Source: an uncultured Cedecea sp.
GTDB lineage: Bacteria > Pseudomonadota > Gammaproteobacteria > Enterobacterales > Enterobacteriaceae
Direction: 5' to 3'
Length of the DNA stretch: 64,000 bases
Assembly: GCF_947498825.1 (NCBI RefSeq)
Contig: NZ_CANMLV010000021.1
Coordinates: forward strand, 27,241-91,240
Made by a program: the position numbers and the translations under genes. Position 1 is the first letter of the stretch. The number at the start of each line of letters is the position of its first letter. The notes below the pieces were generated by a model that was not told where the DNA came from, did no database searches, and saw only the letters and a list, made by a program, of their open reading frames with translations. Positions 19,273 to 29,329 of the stretch are shown here, piece by piece.

Positions 19273-20046
19273 TTATTCGACGGAAGAACCGCCGTCGATA
19301 CGGAATATAATATTCACAACAATACCCTGAGCAGGTTTTCCGCTTTCATAGCGCCATTTTCTCATGGCCTGTTTGACTTCACGTTCAAACATATTGCGTG
19401 GTTTGGCGGAAAGGATCTCCACATTACCCACGCGACCATCAGCATCAACGTCAAACTTAACGCTGACTCGACCTTCCTGACGCAAAGCAAAAGCGCGTGG
19501 AGGATACTGAGGCTCGCTACGTGACAGCGCCCTTGGGCCACTGCTGACCGAAGCTGATGGAGCCTTCGCTGCCGACGGCATCGGCGCTGCTGCCTGAGCA
19601 GGTGGCGCCTGGGTTAGCGGAGCAGTCTGAGCGGGTGGGGCCGCTTTTGGCGTCGGCTTCGTCACCGGTTTTGGCGGCACCACTTTTTTCTCAGGTTCCG
19701 GCTTAGGTTTGGGTTTCGGCTTGGGCTTCGGCTTTTCGATAACCACAGGCACTTCTTTCGGTGGCTCTGGGATCGGCTCTGGCTCAGGTACGGGTTCCGG
19801 TTCAGGTTCCACAACCGGCTCTGGCGGCGGCGGCGGAGGTTCCACGACTTCTGGTGCCGGAGGTTCGAGTGCTGACGGTGCAACCATACTCACACTGATA
19901 ACCTGCGCCGGTGCCTGAGCGGGTAGTTCAACGACATGATTCACCGAGACATAAAGAAGTCCGGTGATAACGGCACCGTGAAGGGTGACGGACAGTACAG
20001 TTGACCACGGAAAGCGGTGAGGTAAATCAAGGTGCATTGACGTCAT
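19273..20046 (-). CDS. tonB: Energy transducer TonB
   Basis: TonB carries proton-motive-force energy from ExbB/ExbD to outer-membrane siderophore and vitamin B12 receptors. The 257-residue product has the N-terminal anchor ([16 protein letters not shown], with the Ser-His pair), the long Glu-Pro and Lys-Pro stretches spanning the periplasm (about residues 60-135), and the C-terminal receptor-binding domain ([26 protein letters not shown]). It is slightly longer than E. coli TonB (239). An ATG at 20037 aligns better with the E. coli start and would remove three residues. It is divergent from yciI, as in E. coli. Confidence 0.96.
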   Translation of the reverse strand: MTSMHLDLPHRFPWSTVLSVTLHGAVITGLLYVSVNHVVELPAQAPAQVISVSMVAPSALEPPAPEVVEPPPPPPEPVVEPEPEPVPEPEPIPEPPKEVPVVIEKPKPKPKPKPKPEPEKKVVPPKPVTKPTPKAAPPAQTAPLTQAPPAQAAAPMPSAAKAPSASVSSGPRALSRSEPQYPPRAFALRQEGRVSVKFDVDADGRVGNVEILSAKPRNMFEREVKQAMRKWRYESGKPAQGIVVNIIFRIDGGSSVE

Positions 20047-20084
20047 AATGTTTTCAGTTTAGCCAGGAGAAGGTAATTCTAAAT

Positions 20085-20103
20085 GCAAATAGCAATCATA
20101 TTC
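20085..20103 (-). promoter_or_regulatory. Possible Fur box upstream of tonB
   Basis: GAATATGATTGCTATTTGC on the minus strand matches the 19-bp Fur consensus at about 11 positions. It lies about 40 bp before the tonB start. tonB is a classic Fur target, so a weak site here is plausible. Confidence 0.4.
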
Positions 20104-20257
20104 AACAACACAAAGATTAAAACATGTTTCTTTGTTCCTTCATAACCGGAAATCAGCAAATAACAGATGAAATTTAACAGGTCATTTATTTTTTATTTGC
20201 AGTTCAGTTACCATTAACTTACTGTATTTTCATCTCAAATCGACTCAGGATCTGTCT

Positions 20258-20554
20258 ATGTTATACGTTATTTTTGCTCAGGATACTGCGAACTCTCTGG
20301 AAAAGCGTCTTGCAGCCCGCCCCGCTCATCTGGCGCGCTTACAAGCTCTGCGCGATGAAGGTCGTTTACTAACCGCAGGTCCACTCCCCGCCGTAGACAG
20401 TAATGACCCAGGTGCTGCCGGGTTTACTGGTTCAACGGTAATTGCAGAATTCCCATCACTGACAGAAGCCCAAGCCTGGGCGGCAAGTGACCCTTATGTT
20501 GACGCGGGTGTCTACGAAAGTGTCGTGGTAAAACCGTTTAAGCAGGTTTTCTGA
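20258..20554 (+). CDS. yciI: YciI family protein
   Basis: This 98-residue protein is nearly identical in plan to E. coli YciI ([22 protein letters not shown], then [16 protein letters not shown]). It has the conserved His and Asp of the YCII ferredoxin-like fold. The exact reaction is unknown. Members are described as possible dehalogenase-like or dimeric alpha-beta barrel enzymes. It lies next to tonB, as in E. coli, and is transcribed away from it. Confidence 0.93.
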   Translation: MLYVIFAQDTANSLEKRLAARPAHLARLQALRDEGRLLTAGPLPAVDSNDPGAAGFTGSTVIAEFPSLTEAQAWAASDPYVDAGVYESVVVKPFKQVF

Positions 20555-20809
20555 CAAACAGAAAAACGAATAATTTATCCCGGGGTCATTTAAACATTCA
20601 GGTACAAATTCAAGTACACATTAATTTTTTGACCCTATACTCAATCTCCCCCCCTTATCACCAGCATTTTCCGCGCGCGCACCGTTCAGGTAGCGCAATT
20701 GCAGTCATTTTTATTCGCACTCTCTATCCTCCTGTTAGATTTAGATCTGGATCGGTATTCAATTAACGGTAAACTATCGAACCCTTGTACTAGTCATATG
20801 GAGTGCCAC

Positions 20810-21106
20810 GTGAAGTTTTCATCAATTGAAGATGTCAGAAACCGTATTGACCAAATTGACAGTGAACTGGTTAAACTCATCGCACAACGCGGTCAATGCG
20901 TTAAAGCGGCGTCAGCGTTTAAAGCCGACACTTCGGCGGTTCGCGCCCCCGACCGTGTTCAGCAAGTGATAGATAAAGTGTGTAAACAGGCCAGAGAAGA
21001 AGGTCTTTCTGAAGCTGTCATCGAAAAAGTGTATCGCTCCATGATCGGGGCTTTTATTGATTATGAACTCGAGCAATATCATCAGCGGCAAGCAAAAGCC
21101 GAATAG
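20810..21106 (+). CDS. AroQ-type chorismate mutase / PchB-like protein
   Basis: This 98-residue all-helical protein resembles PchB and monofunctional AroQ chorismate mutases: IRxxIDxID-like start (VRNRIDQIDSELVKLI), the conserved active-site Arg and VKAASAFKAD segment with the catalytic Lys, and the APDRVQQVI helix. It could convert chorismate to prephenate or, like PchB, isochorismate to salicylate plus pyruvate. The motifs alone do not decide which. I choose the GTG at 20810 because GGAGTG lies just upstream. A longer frame back to 20699 has no supporting signal. I see no Sec signal peptide with this start. No isochorismate synthase gene lies beside it. Confidence 0.8.
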   Translation: MKFSSIEDVRNRIDQIDSELVKLIAQRGQCVKAASAFKADTSAVRAPDRVQQVIDKVCKQAREEGLSEAVIEKVYRSMIGAFIDYELEQYHQRQAKAE

Positions 21107-21369
21107 TACAGGCGGATTATCATGATGACGCTGATTGAATAACGGATTAACGTTAAATCAAAACACGCAATATTTCAGGAACCGCTCGTAACGGTACCAA
21201 TGACAAAGTGATTTACCGTATGCCGTCTGTCTGGGCAGTTTTGGGCGATGTACAGTTCCTGCAAGGTTCCTGCCTGCTGCTACCATCTCTTCCCGCGTTA
21301 TGCTTATGAAGAGGAACACAAAAGAAAGGTTCAGCCCAAAGCCCTGTTGGCAGATCCCTCGCGTCGATA

Positions 21370-22260
21370 TCAGCAAACGCAGCCCTCCCGAAACAAATGA
21401 CGAGGGATCCCTGCAACGTCAGGCCGAAAAGCATACAAATCCCCGGCATCCGGGTAATCCGTAAGCTCCGAGGATGTCATTGCAAAGCGTGCTGTCGTGA
21501 TAAACAAGGTGTCCAAATTCACTCCGCCAAAACAACAACTGGTAGGCCGAGGGACGGGCATAGCAAGATGATGGCTCAGATGTCCGCCCCGGTCATAACG
21601 TAGCAGACACCCTCCGTTAAACTGACATACCCATAGCCCTCCAGCTTTGTCCAAAGCAATACCATCAGGACGCCCCAGTTCTGCTGGGGTTTGAGCGAAC
21701 TTCGTTATCTCACCGAGTTCGCCCAAGGAGGAATAGGTCGTGCAGAAGATTGACCGGGCAACAGAATCAACAAAAAACAGCATACGACCGTCCTCCGACC
21801 AGGCAAGACCATTTGGCAGAGCCATATTCTGGAGGAGCATTTCTGCAGTCAGGTCACTGTTATAGCGGTACAGTGCCCCTTCTCTACGTTTCGGAGCTTC
21901 GTCCATAAGTCCCGTAACGAAACGTCCCTGTGGATCACAAGCCCCATCGTTGAAGCGAAAGCGAGCCTCGTCACCGACAGCCGTAGTACGTCTGTATACT
22001 TCTTGGGTTGTTGAATTAAGGATAGCGATGCAGGCGTTTTCAGCGAAGATCAGATTGCCATTATCAGTGATCCCCAACGCTCCAATACGTGCCCGCGATT
22101 GATAAACCGTTTCGACCCTGCCCTGAGGATGCCACACGTTAATCTTTCCCTCTGTGATATCAATGAAGTACAGGCGTCCGGTACGTGCATCCCACACCGG
22201 ACTTTCTCCAAGGCAGGCTCGAACTTGCGCTATCTTCTTCAGTTCTCCCTCATTATGCAT
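21370..22260 (-). CDS. SMP-30/gluconolactonase family lactonase
   Basis: This 296-residue beta-propeller protein has SMP-30 family signatures: GESPVWDARTGRLYFID near the start (metal-binding Glu), FNDGACDPQGRFVTG in the middle, ALPNGLAWSEDGRMLFFVDS (metal-binding Asn) and RPDGIALDKAGGLWV (metal-binding Asp). It probably hydrolyses a sugar lactone. The start ATG at 22260 overlaps the dehydrogenase stop by 8 bp, a sign of translational coupling. The frame could extend 53 codons upstream but that part lies inside the previous gene. Together the two genes would oxidise a substrate and open the resulting lactone; the substrate is unknown. Confidence 0.88.
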   Translation of the reverse strand: MHNEGELKKIAQVRACLGESPVWDARTGRLYFIDITEGKINVWHPQGRVETVYQSRARIGALGITDNGNLIFAENACIAILNSTTQEVYRRTTAVGDEARFRFNDGACDPQGRFVTGLMDEAPKRREGALYRYNSDLTAEMLLQNMALPNGLAWSEDGRMLFFVDSVARSIFCTTYSSLGELGEITKFAQTPAELGRPDGIALDKAGGLWVCQFNGGCLLRYDRGGHLSHHLAMPVPRPTSCCFGGVNLDTLFITTARFAMTSSELTDYPDAGDLYAFRPDVAGIPRHLFREGCVC

Positions 22261-23131
22261 CCCCGAACTCCTTGATAAGCGACCAGTTTCGGGCAATGTC
22301 TTCAATGCTCTCACAGCAGATCCGGGCGAGATGGGTGGGATAATCAACACCCGGATTCTCGCAAAAACGCGTTGCGGTGAACTGACCATTACTGGCACGC
22401 AAAATAACGCCTGTATCATGACACAACGAACTGGCGAGATAGAGCACGCCAGGAACCACCCATTCAGGCTTTAAATTCTCAGGAGGCTGAGTGATTCCCC
22501 ACATGCGGGTTTTGGCCACTGGAGATATCGCATTAACCAAAATCCCTTGAGGCTGACCTTCTCGACTTAAGGCATTCATAATGCCTATTTGAGCCATTTT
22601 GCCGGCAGCATAAGCCGTCAGGCCTGGCAGAGCATACCGCTGGTACATCGCGCGGTCAGATGTATTCAGTACGATCCGCGCCGCCGAGGACTCTTTGAGG
22701 TATTTCCATGCGTGCTTGCATAACCAGACAGGTGCGCGCACATTAATACCCAGTGCTCGCTCAAGGAAATCCTCTTCTTGTTCCTCAACAGGTTGATAGC
22801 CAACCCAACCCGCATTATGTATAAGAATATCCAGTCTGCCAAAGTGTGCTATGGCCAGACTGATAAGTTCCTTGCAGCAGACTTCATCATCAAGTTGCCC
22901 ACTATGTATGATGAGTTGCCCATTGCCTACCCGTAAGGTTCGTGCCGCCTCAGCCATAATACTGCTGTCAGCCCCTTCACCTTCGCTGTCAGTTCCGAGA
23001 TCACTCGCGACAACACATGCGCCACTATTCAAGAGCGCTTGCACATAGGCACGGCCCAGTCCCTGTGCTGCTCCCGTAACGATGACCACCTTATCCTTGA
23101 AAGTCCGATCGGTATGAAAGTGTTCTTTCAT
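22253..23131 (-). CDS. Short-chain dehydrogenase/reductase
   Basis: This 292-residue classical SDR has the cofactor motif TGAAQGLGRAY (about residues 19-29) and HNAGW. The catalytic Ser lies in LNTSDRAMYQRY and the YAAGK motif has Tyr and Lys in place. It probably uses NAD(P)(H) to oxidise a hydroxyl group. The substrate cannot be read from the sequence. It is followed by the lactonase gene with overlap and preceded by a LysR gene on the same strand, with 97 bp between them for a promoter. Confidence 0.88.
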   Translation of the reverse strand: MKEHFHTDRTFKDKVVIVTGAAQGLGRAYVQALLNSGACVVASDLGTDSEGEGADSSIMAEAARTLRVGNGQLIIHSGQLDDEVCCKELISLAIAHFGRLDILIHNAGWVGYQPVEEQEEDFLERALGINVRAPVWLCKHAWKYLKESSAARIVLNTSDRAMYQRYALPGLTAYAAGKMAQIGIMNALSREGQPQGILVNAISPVAKTRMWGITQPPENLKPEWVVPGVLYLASSLCHDTGVILRASNGQFTATRFCENPGVDYPTHLARICCESIEDIARNWSLIKEFGDA

Positions 23132-23228
23132 CTTCTAGCCTCACCATGAATCTGAAAATCACGATGATGAGAGTTCTGTCCTCTGCGGTAAAATATATTA
23201 TTTATACTAAGTTGAGATCTGAATCGTC

Positions 23229-24143
23229 TTAATCACAGAGGGTTGATACCATTGCATGACGCACTTCATCCAGAAGCCTGTCGCGGAGAATACTGGGGTC
23301 GTGTTCCCTCCATGCCATCACTAATTCTACATAGCGCAATTTATCCGGCGCATCCACCTCAATCGGCCGGAATACCACGTCCTTGCGTCCATCTTGTGCC
23401 AGCGAGGCGGGCAGAAGCGCAACGCCAAAACCACTCGCGACCAATGCAACCAGTGTCTGCAGTTGCCGGGCCTGCTGGGCAATACGCGGCACGAAGCCCG
23501 CAGCCTCACAAAGCTGAATAAGCTGATCGTGAAAACCCTGCCCCAGATGGCGGGGCGATGAGACGAACATATCATCCTGAAAAGCAGAAAGAGGAATGAT
23601 AGTGTTATCCGCATAACGATGGCTGGCTGGTAAAGCCACCAGAACAGGTTCACAAAAAACAGACTCAAATCGGAGGCCCGGCGCGGTTCTGCCTGATAAG
23701 CGCATAAATCCAAGATCGGCCCGCCCCTCTTCGAGTGCGAGTACTTGTTCTTGCGTCGTCGCCTCCTGCATTGTGAAAGCGACAGCAGGAAATTTGTGGC
23801 GAAAACGTCGCAGGGCATCTGACAATCCACGATAAGGCGCAATGTTGATAAAGGTCAGGGTAAGATACCCTTCAATACCTTGTGAAATTCGCCGAGTTTG
23901 CTCCACACTTTCATTAAGCTGATTCAATATCTTTCGCGATGACACTAAAAAGGCACAACCTGCGGGTGTAAGAGATACGCGTCGATTCGTTCTTTCGAAA
24001 AGTGGCACACCAACCTCCTCTTCAAGTCTGCGAATAGCCTGACTTAAAGGGGGTTGTGCCATATGAAGTCGTTTGGCCGCGCGGTTAAAGTGCAACTCCT
24101 CGGCAACGGCAATAAACTGATGAAGCAGTCGAGTTTCAATCAT
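23229..24143 (-). CDS. LysR-family transcriptional regulator
   Basis: This 304-residue protein has an N-terminal winged helix-turn-helix (about residues 1-60: FNRAAKRLHMAQPPLSQAIRRLEEEVGVPLFER). A substrate-binding domain for an effector follows (about 90-295). It lies just upstream of the SDR and lactonase genes on the same strand and is the obvious candidate regulator. This is not the usual divergent LysR arrangement. The 97-bp gap after it would be the place to look for its site. Confidence 0.92.
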   Translation of the reverse strand: MIETRLLHQFIAVAEELHFNRAAKRLHMAQPPLSQAIRRLEEEVGVPLFERTNRRVSLTPAGCAFLVSSRKILNQLNESVEQTRRISQGIEGYLTLTFINIAPYRGLSDALRRFRHKFPAVAFTMQEATTQEQVLALEEGRADLGFMRLSGRTAPGLRFESVFCEPVLVALPASHRYADNTIIPLSAFQDDMFVSSPRHLGQGFHDQLIQLCEAAGFVPRIAQQARQLQTLVALVASGFGVALLPASLAQDGRKDVVFRPIEVDAPDKLRYVELVMAWREHDPSILRDRLLDEVRHAMVSTLCD

Positions 24144-24191
24144 GGGACTGACCGAATGGCTTTATAACAATCGAATACGGCCATATTGCCT

Positions 24192-24656
24192 TTACTCACC
24201 GCAACGGACGCCGTAAGTTTTATAGGTCCGTTCCCGATGCTCAGCTTCCGTTCTTTCCGGATGAATATGATAACTGGGCGCCAATATTCTGCTTATTTTC
24301 TCAGCCTTCAGCAGAATGATGTTTCTGACAATATACTCAGGAGTCAGTAGATGAGATAACGATGCCTTGAGCTGTGGGAAAATATCCGTACCGGAAGTAT
24401 ATATCTGCGCTTTACCGGTTATTTTGAATCCACTCTGGCTGAAGACATCGACAGCACTCACGCAAACGTCCGGATGACTTTTTATATTACGGACAGTGAC
24501 TGGCGAAGCGATATCCGCAATAGCAATATGTTCATCATCATATACTGCGAAAATTTCTTTAGGGGAAACGTTAGGTAACCCCTCCTTACTTACGGTCGCC
24601 AGCCAGCAAAGAACCGATTTTTCAAGGCAAGACTGAACATCCGAATTAATCTTCAT
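24192..24656 (-). CDS. Pyridoxamine 5'-phosphate oxidase-like flavin-binding protein
   Basis: This 154-residue protein has the split-barrel fold pattern of the PNPOx-like family: CWLATVSKEGLPNVSPKEIFAVYDDEHIAIADIASPVTVRNIKSHPDVCVSAVD fits the FMN-binding strands. The substrate is unknown. The start has GAGGTG seven bases upstream. It is 48 bp before the LysR gene on the same strand and may share its transcript. Confidence 0.8.
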   Translation of the reverse strand: MKINSDVQSCLEKSVLCWLATVSKEGLPNVSPKEIFAVYDDEHIAIADIASPVTVRNIKSHPDVCVSAVDVFSQSGFKITGKAQIYTSGTDIFPQLKASLSHLLTPEYIVRNIILLKAEKISRILAPSYHIHPERTEAEHRERTYKTYGVRCGE

Positions 24657-24944
24657 AGCACCTCAAGATTTAATAATAAAAGTATTCACTATGGATATAG
24701 TAACCTGAGGTCATCCTCCGGAAACTCTCTTACCCTCGTTTAACACCATCACAGTTTACAGTCATCGTTACACTGAATGACTAAAAATTCGTATTAATAA
24801 CCTATCATTGTATATGAAGATTTGAAGTCAGCCTGAACGGCATAAATGAGCGCACTACAGGGTAAGCGTGTTTTTACAGGGATGCGGAATGTTGAGTGAC
24901 AGAGAGATACACAAAAATACGGCATTTAGCCGTTCTTTGTAGGA

Positions 24945-25118
24945 TCAGCGATCGTGGATAGCAAATAACAGCGAGTTACGCCGGTGATTGATTCCGTGTT
25001 TACGAATGGCATAAATACGCAAATTACGACGGGACTGACTTTCCAGCCAACGTGATCTACGGCGTTGTTGCTGACGTTGCATACGCCAGCGTCCGACCTC
25101 AGTTCTGCTACGTCTCAT
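24945..25118 (-). CDS. yciY: Small basic protein YciY
   Basis: This 57-residue, strongly Arg-rich protein begins MRRSRTEVGRWRMQRQ. It matches E. coli YciY along its whole length, which is also 57 residues, including SLLFAI near the end. Its function is unknown. As in E. coli it lies next to clsA, here divergent from it with 148 bp between. Confidence 0.9.
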   Translation of the reverse strand: MRRSRTEVGRWRMQRQQQRRRSRWLESQSRRNLRIYAIRKHGINHRRNSLLFAIHDR

Positions 25119-25266
25119 TTTTATAACTCTGTTTTTCGAAGAAGACCCGCTATTATAGAGTTATCCATCAGGCAAACCACTCGTTTTAGATGTTTTTTTA
25201 ATATATAAAAGAGACAACTCTGCTTGTTCGATTATTTTTCACGCTTCAACGGGATTATTTTAGCGT

Positions 25267-26727
25267 ATGACAACTATTTTTAGCATAATAAGCTGGCTTA
25301 TCATCCTGGGATACTGGCTGATCATCGCAGGTGTCACCTTACGCATTTTAATGAAGCGTCGCCCGGCGACGTCAACCATGACCTGGCTCCTGATTATTCA
25401 CATCCTGCCATTAGTCGGTGTCGTGACTTATCTGTTGATCGGTGAACTTCATCTGGGTAAAAAACGGGCTGAACGCGCCCGGGCCATGTGGCCATCAACA
25501 CAAAAATGGCTTCAGGATTTGAAGGCCTACGATCGAATCTTTGCCAAAGATAACAGTGACGTTGCCAGTAATCTCTTTAAGTTGTGTGAACATCGCCAGG
25601 GAATTGCCGGTATTAAAGGCAACCAACTGCAATTATTTACTGAGTCTGAAGACACCATGAACGCGATGATCCGGGATATTCAACTGGCCCGGCATAAAAT
25701 CGAGATGGTGTTCTATATCTGGCAACCCGGCGGCATGGCAGACCAGGTTGCAGAAGCGCTGATGGCCGCCGCCAGAAGAGGCATTCACTGCCGCCTCATG
25801 CTCGACTCTGCGGGCAGTAAAGCCTTTTTCCGTAGCCCCTGGGCGCAAAAAATGCGCACAGCAGGGATTGAAGTTGTTGAAGCATTAAAAGTGAATCTAA
25901 TGCGTGCTTTTCTGCGGCGCATGGACTTACGTCAGCACCGTAAAATGGTGATGATAGATAACTTTATCTCTTACACCGGCAGTATGAATATGGTGGACCC
26001 TCGCTATTTTAAGCAAGATGCGAATGTCGGTCAGTGGATAGATTTAATGGCGCGTATGGAAGGCCCTATCACCAGCGCAATGGGCATTGTTTATTCTTGT
26101 GACTGGGAAGTAGAAACAGGTCAGCGTATCCTCCCGCCGCCGCCAGACCAGAATATCATGCCATTTGAAGAGGCAACGGGACATACTATCCATACTATTG
26201 CTTCAGGCCCCGGCTTCCCGGAAGATTTAATTCATCAGGCGCTGCTGACGGCCACATACTCGGCGCGAAAATATTTAATCATGACCACGCCTTACCTGGT
26301 TCCAAGTGATGACTTGCTCCATGCCATTTGTGCCGCAGCACAGCGTGGTGTCGAAGTCAGCATCATTCTGCCACGTAAGAATGATTCACTTCTGGTGGAC
26401 TGGGCAAGTCGTGCTTTCTTTAGCGAGTTACTGGAAGCAGGCGTAAAAATTTATCAGTTTGAAGGCGGACTGTTACATACCAAGAGTATTCTGGTCGACG
26501 GTGAGCTGAGTCTGGTCGGAACGGTTAATCTTGATATGCGTAGTTTGTGGCTTAACCTGGAAATTACCCTGGTCATTGATGATATCGGTTTTGCCAGCGA
26601 TCTTGCCGCGGTACAAAGTGACTATATTTCTCGCTCACGCTTGCTTGATCCTGAAGATTGGAAGAAACGCCCCTTCTGGCACCGAGTGACAGAGCGACTA
26701 TTTTACTTCTTTAGCCCATTACTGTAG
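25267..26727 (+). CDS. clsA: Cardiolipin synthase A
   Basis: ClsA joins two phosphatidylglycerol molecules to make cardiolipin and glycerol in the inner membrane. The 486-residue protein is the same length as E. coli ClsA. It has two N-terminal membrane helices and two phospholipase D motifs: [18 protein letters not shown] (about residues 225-240) and [20 protein letters not shown] (about 405-420), with HxK and Asp intact. yciU follows 37 bp downstream, as in E. coli. Confidence 0.97.
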   Translation: MTTIFSIISWLIILGYWLIIAGVTLRILMKRRPATSTMTWLLIIHILPLVGVVTYLLIGELHLGKKRAERARAMWPSTQKWLQDLKAYDRIFAKDNSDVASNLFKLCEHRQGIAGIKGNQLQLFTESEDTMNAMIRDIQLARHKIEMVFYIWQPGGMADQVAEALMAAARRGIHCRLMLDSAGSKAFFRSPWAQKMRTAGIEVVEALKVNLMRAFLRRMDLRQHRKMVMIDNFISYTGSMNMVDPRYFKQDANVGQWIDLMARMEGPITSAMGIVYSCDWEVETGQRILPPPPDQNIMPFEEATGHTIHTIASGPGFPEDLIHQALLTATYSARKYLIMTTPYLVPSDDLLHAICAAAQRGVEVSIILPRKNDSLLVDWASRAFFSELLEAGVKIYQFEGGLLHTKSILVDGELSLVGTVNLDMRSLWLNLEITLVIDDIGFASDLAAVQSDYISRSRLLDPEDWKKRPFWHRVTERLFYFFSPLL

Positions 26728-26752
26728 AAGTGGCAGCCTGAGCATCCAATAA

Positions 26753-27100
<348 letters not shown>

Positions 27101-27116
27101 CACTGACAGGTATGAA

Positions 27117-27146
27117 GAGAGGGGAACCAGGGTTTCCCTCTTTTTT
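27117..27146 (+). terminator. Rho-independent terminator after clsA-yciU
   Basis: A 9-bp stem (AGAGGGGAA with TTTCCCTCT, one G-U pair) around CCAGGG is followed by a T run. It ends the plus-strand clsA-yciU unit and lies between it and the convergent K+ channel gene. Confidence 0.85.
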
Positions 27147-27174
27147 ATCGCTCTTGTCTCGGTGACTTCGTGCG

Positions 27175-28035
27175 CTATTTTTTATCAAGGGTCGGCAAGT
27201 GTTCGCCGCAGGTTTTACAGTAGTGTGCGCTGGAGTCGTGTTCGTCCTCATGGCAGCGGATACAGGCTCTTTGACGATTTTTCTTCTGCAAGTCTTGTGA
27301 CATTTGCGCCGTCAGAATACCGGTTGGGACAGCCACCACGGAATAACCTACCAATATCAGCACTGAAGCCATAAAACGCCCGAATGCCGTATGAGGTACA
27401 ATATCGCCATAACCAACCGTGGTCACCGTGACTATCGCCCAGTAGACCGAGGCTCCCAGACTATCAAAACCGTTGGTCTTCCCTTCTATTCCGAACATCA
27501 TCGCCCCCGATGCCACCATAACGACGATGATGAACGAGAAGAACAGAATTAGCTGGTGACTGGCGTTAATAATACTCTGTTTAAGGCTGTGCAAAGCAGG
27601 CATATAGCGGAGCAATTTCAGTATACGCAGCACGCGGATGGCACGCATCGATCGCCAGGCAAAATAGTAATGAACGGAAAGTTCCGGCCATAACCACAGT
27701 ACATAGAGCGGGATCGTGGTCGCAAGATCAATAAAACCCCAGAAGCTAAAGATATAGCGCGCCGGTTTTGGCCAGCTGATCACCCGCAGGATATACTCAA
27801 GTGTAAACATCAGGGTAAAAAACAGCTCAACGCCAATAAAGATGTACCATTCATCCAGACTCAGACTGGTATCTTTTCCAATACTGGACTCAATAAAAAT
27901 AACAACAACACTCAATAGCGCCAATATGCCACAGAATGCTTCCACGCATCGCCCAGAGCGGGTTGCCTGATCGAAGAGATAGCGATACATCAGACGACGA
28001 AAAGATGAAAAATGTCTGAGCACAGAGAGCCTCAC
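27175..28035 (-). CDS. Voltage-gated potassium channel protein with C-terminal zinc ribbon
   Basis: This 286-residue protein has six predicted membrane helices. The S4-like segment RSMRAIRVLRILKLLR has regularly spaced Arg/Lys, the voltage-sensor pattern. The pore loop TVTTVGYGDIV (about residue 206) is the K+ selectivity filter. The C-terminus carries CIRCHEDEHDSSAHYCKTC, a four-Cys zinc-ribbon-like motif. E. coli Kch in this neighbourhood is longer (417 residues) with an RCK domain, which this protein lacks, so I do not call it kch. It is convergent with yciU. Confidence 0.88.
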   Translation of the reverse strand: MRLSVLRHFSSFRRLMYRYLFDQATRSGRCVEAFCGILALLSVVVIFIESSIGKDTSLSLDEWYIFIGVELFFTLMFTLEYILRVISWPKPARYIFSFWGFIDLATTIPLYVLWLWPELSVHYYFAWRSMRAIRVLRILKLLRYMPALHSLKQSIINASHQLILFFSFIIVVMVASGAMMFGIEGKTNGFDSLGASVYWAIVTVTTVGYGDIVPHTAFGRFMASVLILVGYSVVAVPTGILTAQMSQDLQKKNRQRACIRCHEDEHDSSAHYCKTCGEHLPTLDKK

Positions 28036-28222
28036 AGATAAAAAAGACTGGCCGTCATATCCAGCCAGAGAAGACCAGTAAACGGAATCGACGTGAGGGT
28101 TATTAAACGCTGAAAAACAATGGATTGGTAGTAATTATTAACGAACGGCTTATGCGCTTTCGGGTAAGACTGGTTTCTGTCTGGTGTTGTGATCCTATGG
28201 GTTAAATAAGTTTCCCGTTATG

Positions 28223-28260
28223 AAAAAACCCTTGCCTCGGTGCAACTGAGACAAGGGTTT
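28223..28260 (-). terminator. Rho-independent terminator of the opp operon
   Basis: Read leftward, CCCTTGTCTCAG pairs with CCGAGGCAAGGG (one G-U pair) and is followed by six T. It lies about 65 bp after the oppF stop. Confidence 0.85.
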
Positions 28261-28324
28261 GATTGTCTGGCAGATAACTTAACCTATCTCCCCTACTATA
28301 AGACCGCACTTTCCGTCAGGAAAA

Positions 28325-29329
28325 CTATAACGGATCAACCTTCAGACAAGAAACTGCATGACGGAAACTGCCTTCCAGCACAGGACGGGTAACGGCGCAC
28401 TCAGGTCCGGCAATCGGACAGCGGGTACGGAAGACACATCCTGAAGGTGGGTTAATCGGTGAAGGCAACTCACCCTCCAGCAACTGGATAACCTTATTTT
28501 TCTCTAAATCAGGATCCGGGATAGGTACCGCTGACATCAAGGCTTTAGTATAAGGATGAAGAGGACTGCGATAGACCTGATCATACGTCCCTAACTCCAC
28601 TGCATGTCCCAAATACATCACCAGAACACGATCGGAAATGTGTTTAACTACCGCGAGATCGTGCGCAATAAAGATTAGCGATAACCCCATTTCGCGTTGC
28701 AGCTGCTGTAATAAGTTAACCACCTGGGCCTGAATCGACACATCCAGAGCTGAGACCGGCTCGTCGCAGATAATCAGTTTCGGTTCAAGAATCAGCGCGC
28801 GGGCAATACCGATACGCTGACACTGTCCGCCCGAAAACTCATGGGGATAGCGGTTAATTAAATTAGGCAGCAGGCCCACTTTCATCATCATTGCTTTAAC
28901 CCGCTCCTGAACTTCCTTGCGCGGCATTTGCGGATGATAAGTCAGCAGAGGTTCGGCAATAATATCGCCAATATTCATACGCGGGTTTAGCGATGCCAGC
29001 GGATCCTGGAAGATCATCTGAATATCACTGCGAACTTCGCGCCACTGTTCGGGATTCATTCCCAGTAAATCTTTACCCAGCCAGGCAACGCGCCCTTCAG
29101 TGGCTTTTACCAGACCGATTATCGCGCGGGCAAAGGTCGATTTACCACAACCCGACTCCCCTACTACGCCCAGAGTTTCACCTTCGTACAGTCGCAGTGA
29201 TACACCATCAACCGCTTTCAGCGTTTTGGCTGGTTTCCAGAACCACTGCTTGCCATCTTTGATGGTAAAGTGAACTTTTAAGTCTTTGACTTCCAAAAGA
29301 ACTTTTCTTTCTTCCGCGACGGTACTCAT
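28325..29329 (-). CDS. oppF: Oligopeptide ABC transporter ATPase OppF
   Basis: OppF is one of the two ATPase subunits that power oligopeptide uptake. The 334-residue protein has Walker [10 protein letters not shown], the LSGGQ-type signature [15 protein letters not shown], and Walker [15 protein letters not shown]-terminal oligopeptide-transporter domain with cysteines follows ([17 protein letters not shown]). The start overlaps the oppD stop (ATGA type, 4 bp). Matches E. coli OppF closely. Confidence 0.97.
   Translation of the reverse strand: MSTVAEERKVLLEVKDLKVHFTIKDGKQWFWKPAKTLKAVDGVSLRLYEGETLGVVGESGCGKSTFARAIIGLVKATEGRVAWLGKDLLGMNPEQWREVRSDIQMIFQDPLASLNPRMNIGDIIAEPLLTYHPQMPRKEVQERVKAMMMKVGLLPNLINRYPHEFSGGQCQRIGIARALILEPKLIICDEPVSALDVSIQAQVVNLLQQLQREMGLSLIFIAHDLAVVKHISDRVLVMYLGHAVELGTYDQVYRSPLHPYTKALMSAVPIPDPDLEKNKVIQLLEGELPSPINPPSGCVFRTRCPIAGPECAVTRPVLEGSFRHAVSCLKVDPL

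Noticed and set aside
19709..19918. Gly/Ser-rich plus-strand frame inside tonB
   Set aside because: It is the antisense of the TonB Pro-Glu and Pro-Lys repeats, not a gene.
20699..20809. N-terminal extension of the chorismate mutase that could look like a signal peptide
   Set aside because: The extension starts at TTG without a ribosome site, while GGAGTG precedes the GTG at 20810 and the AroQ fold starts right after it.
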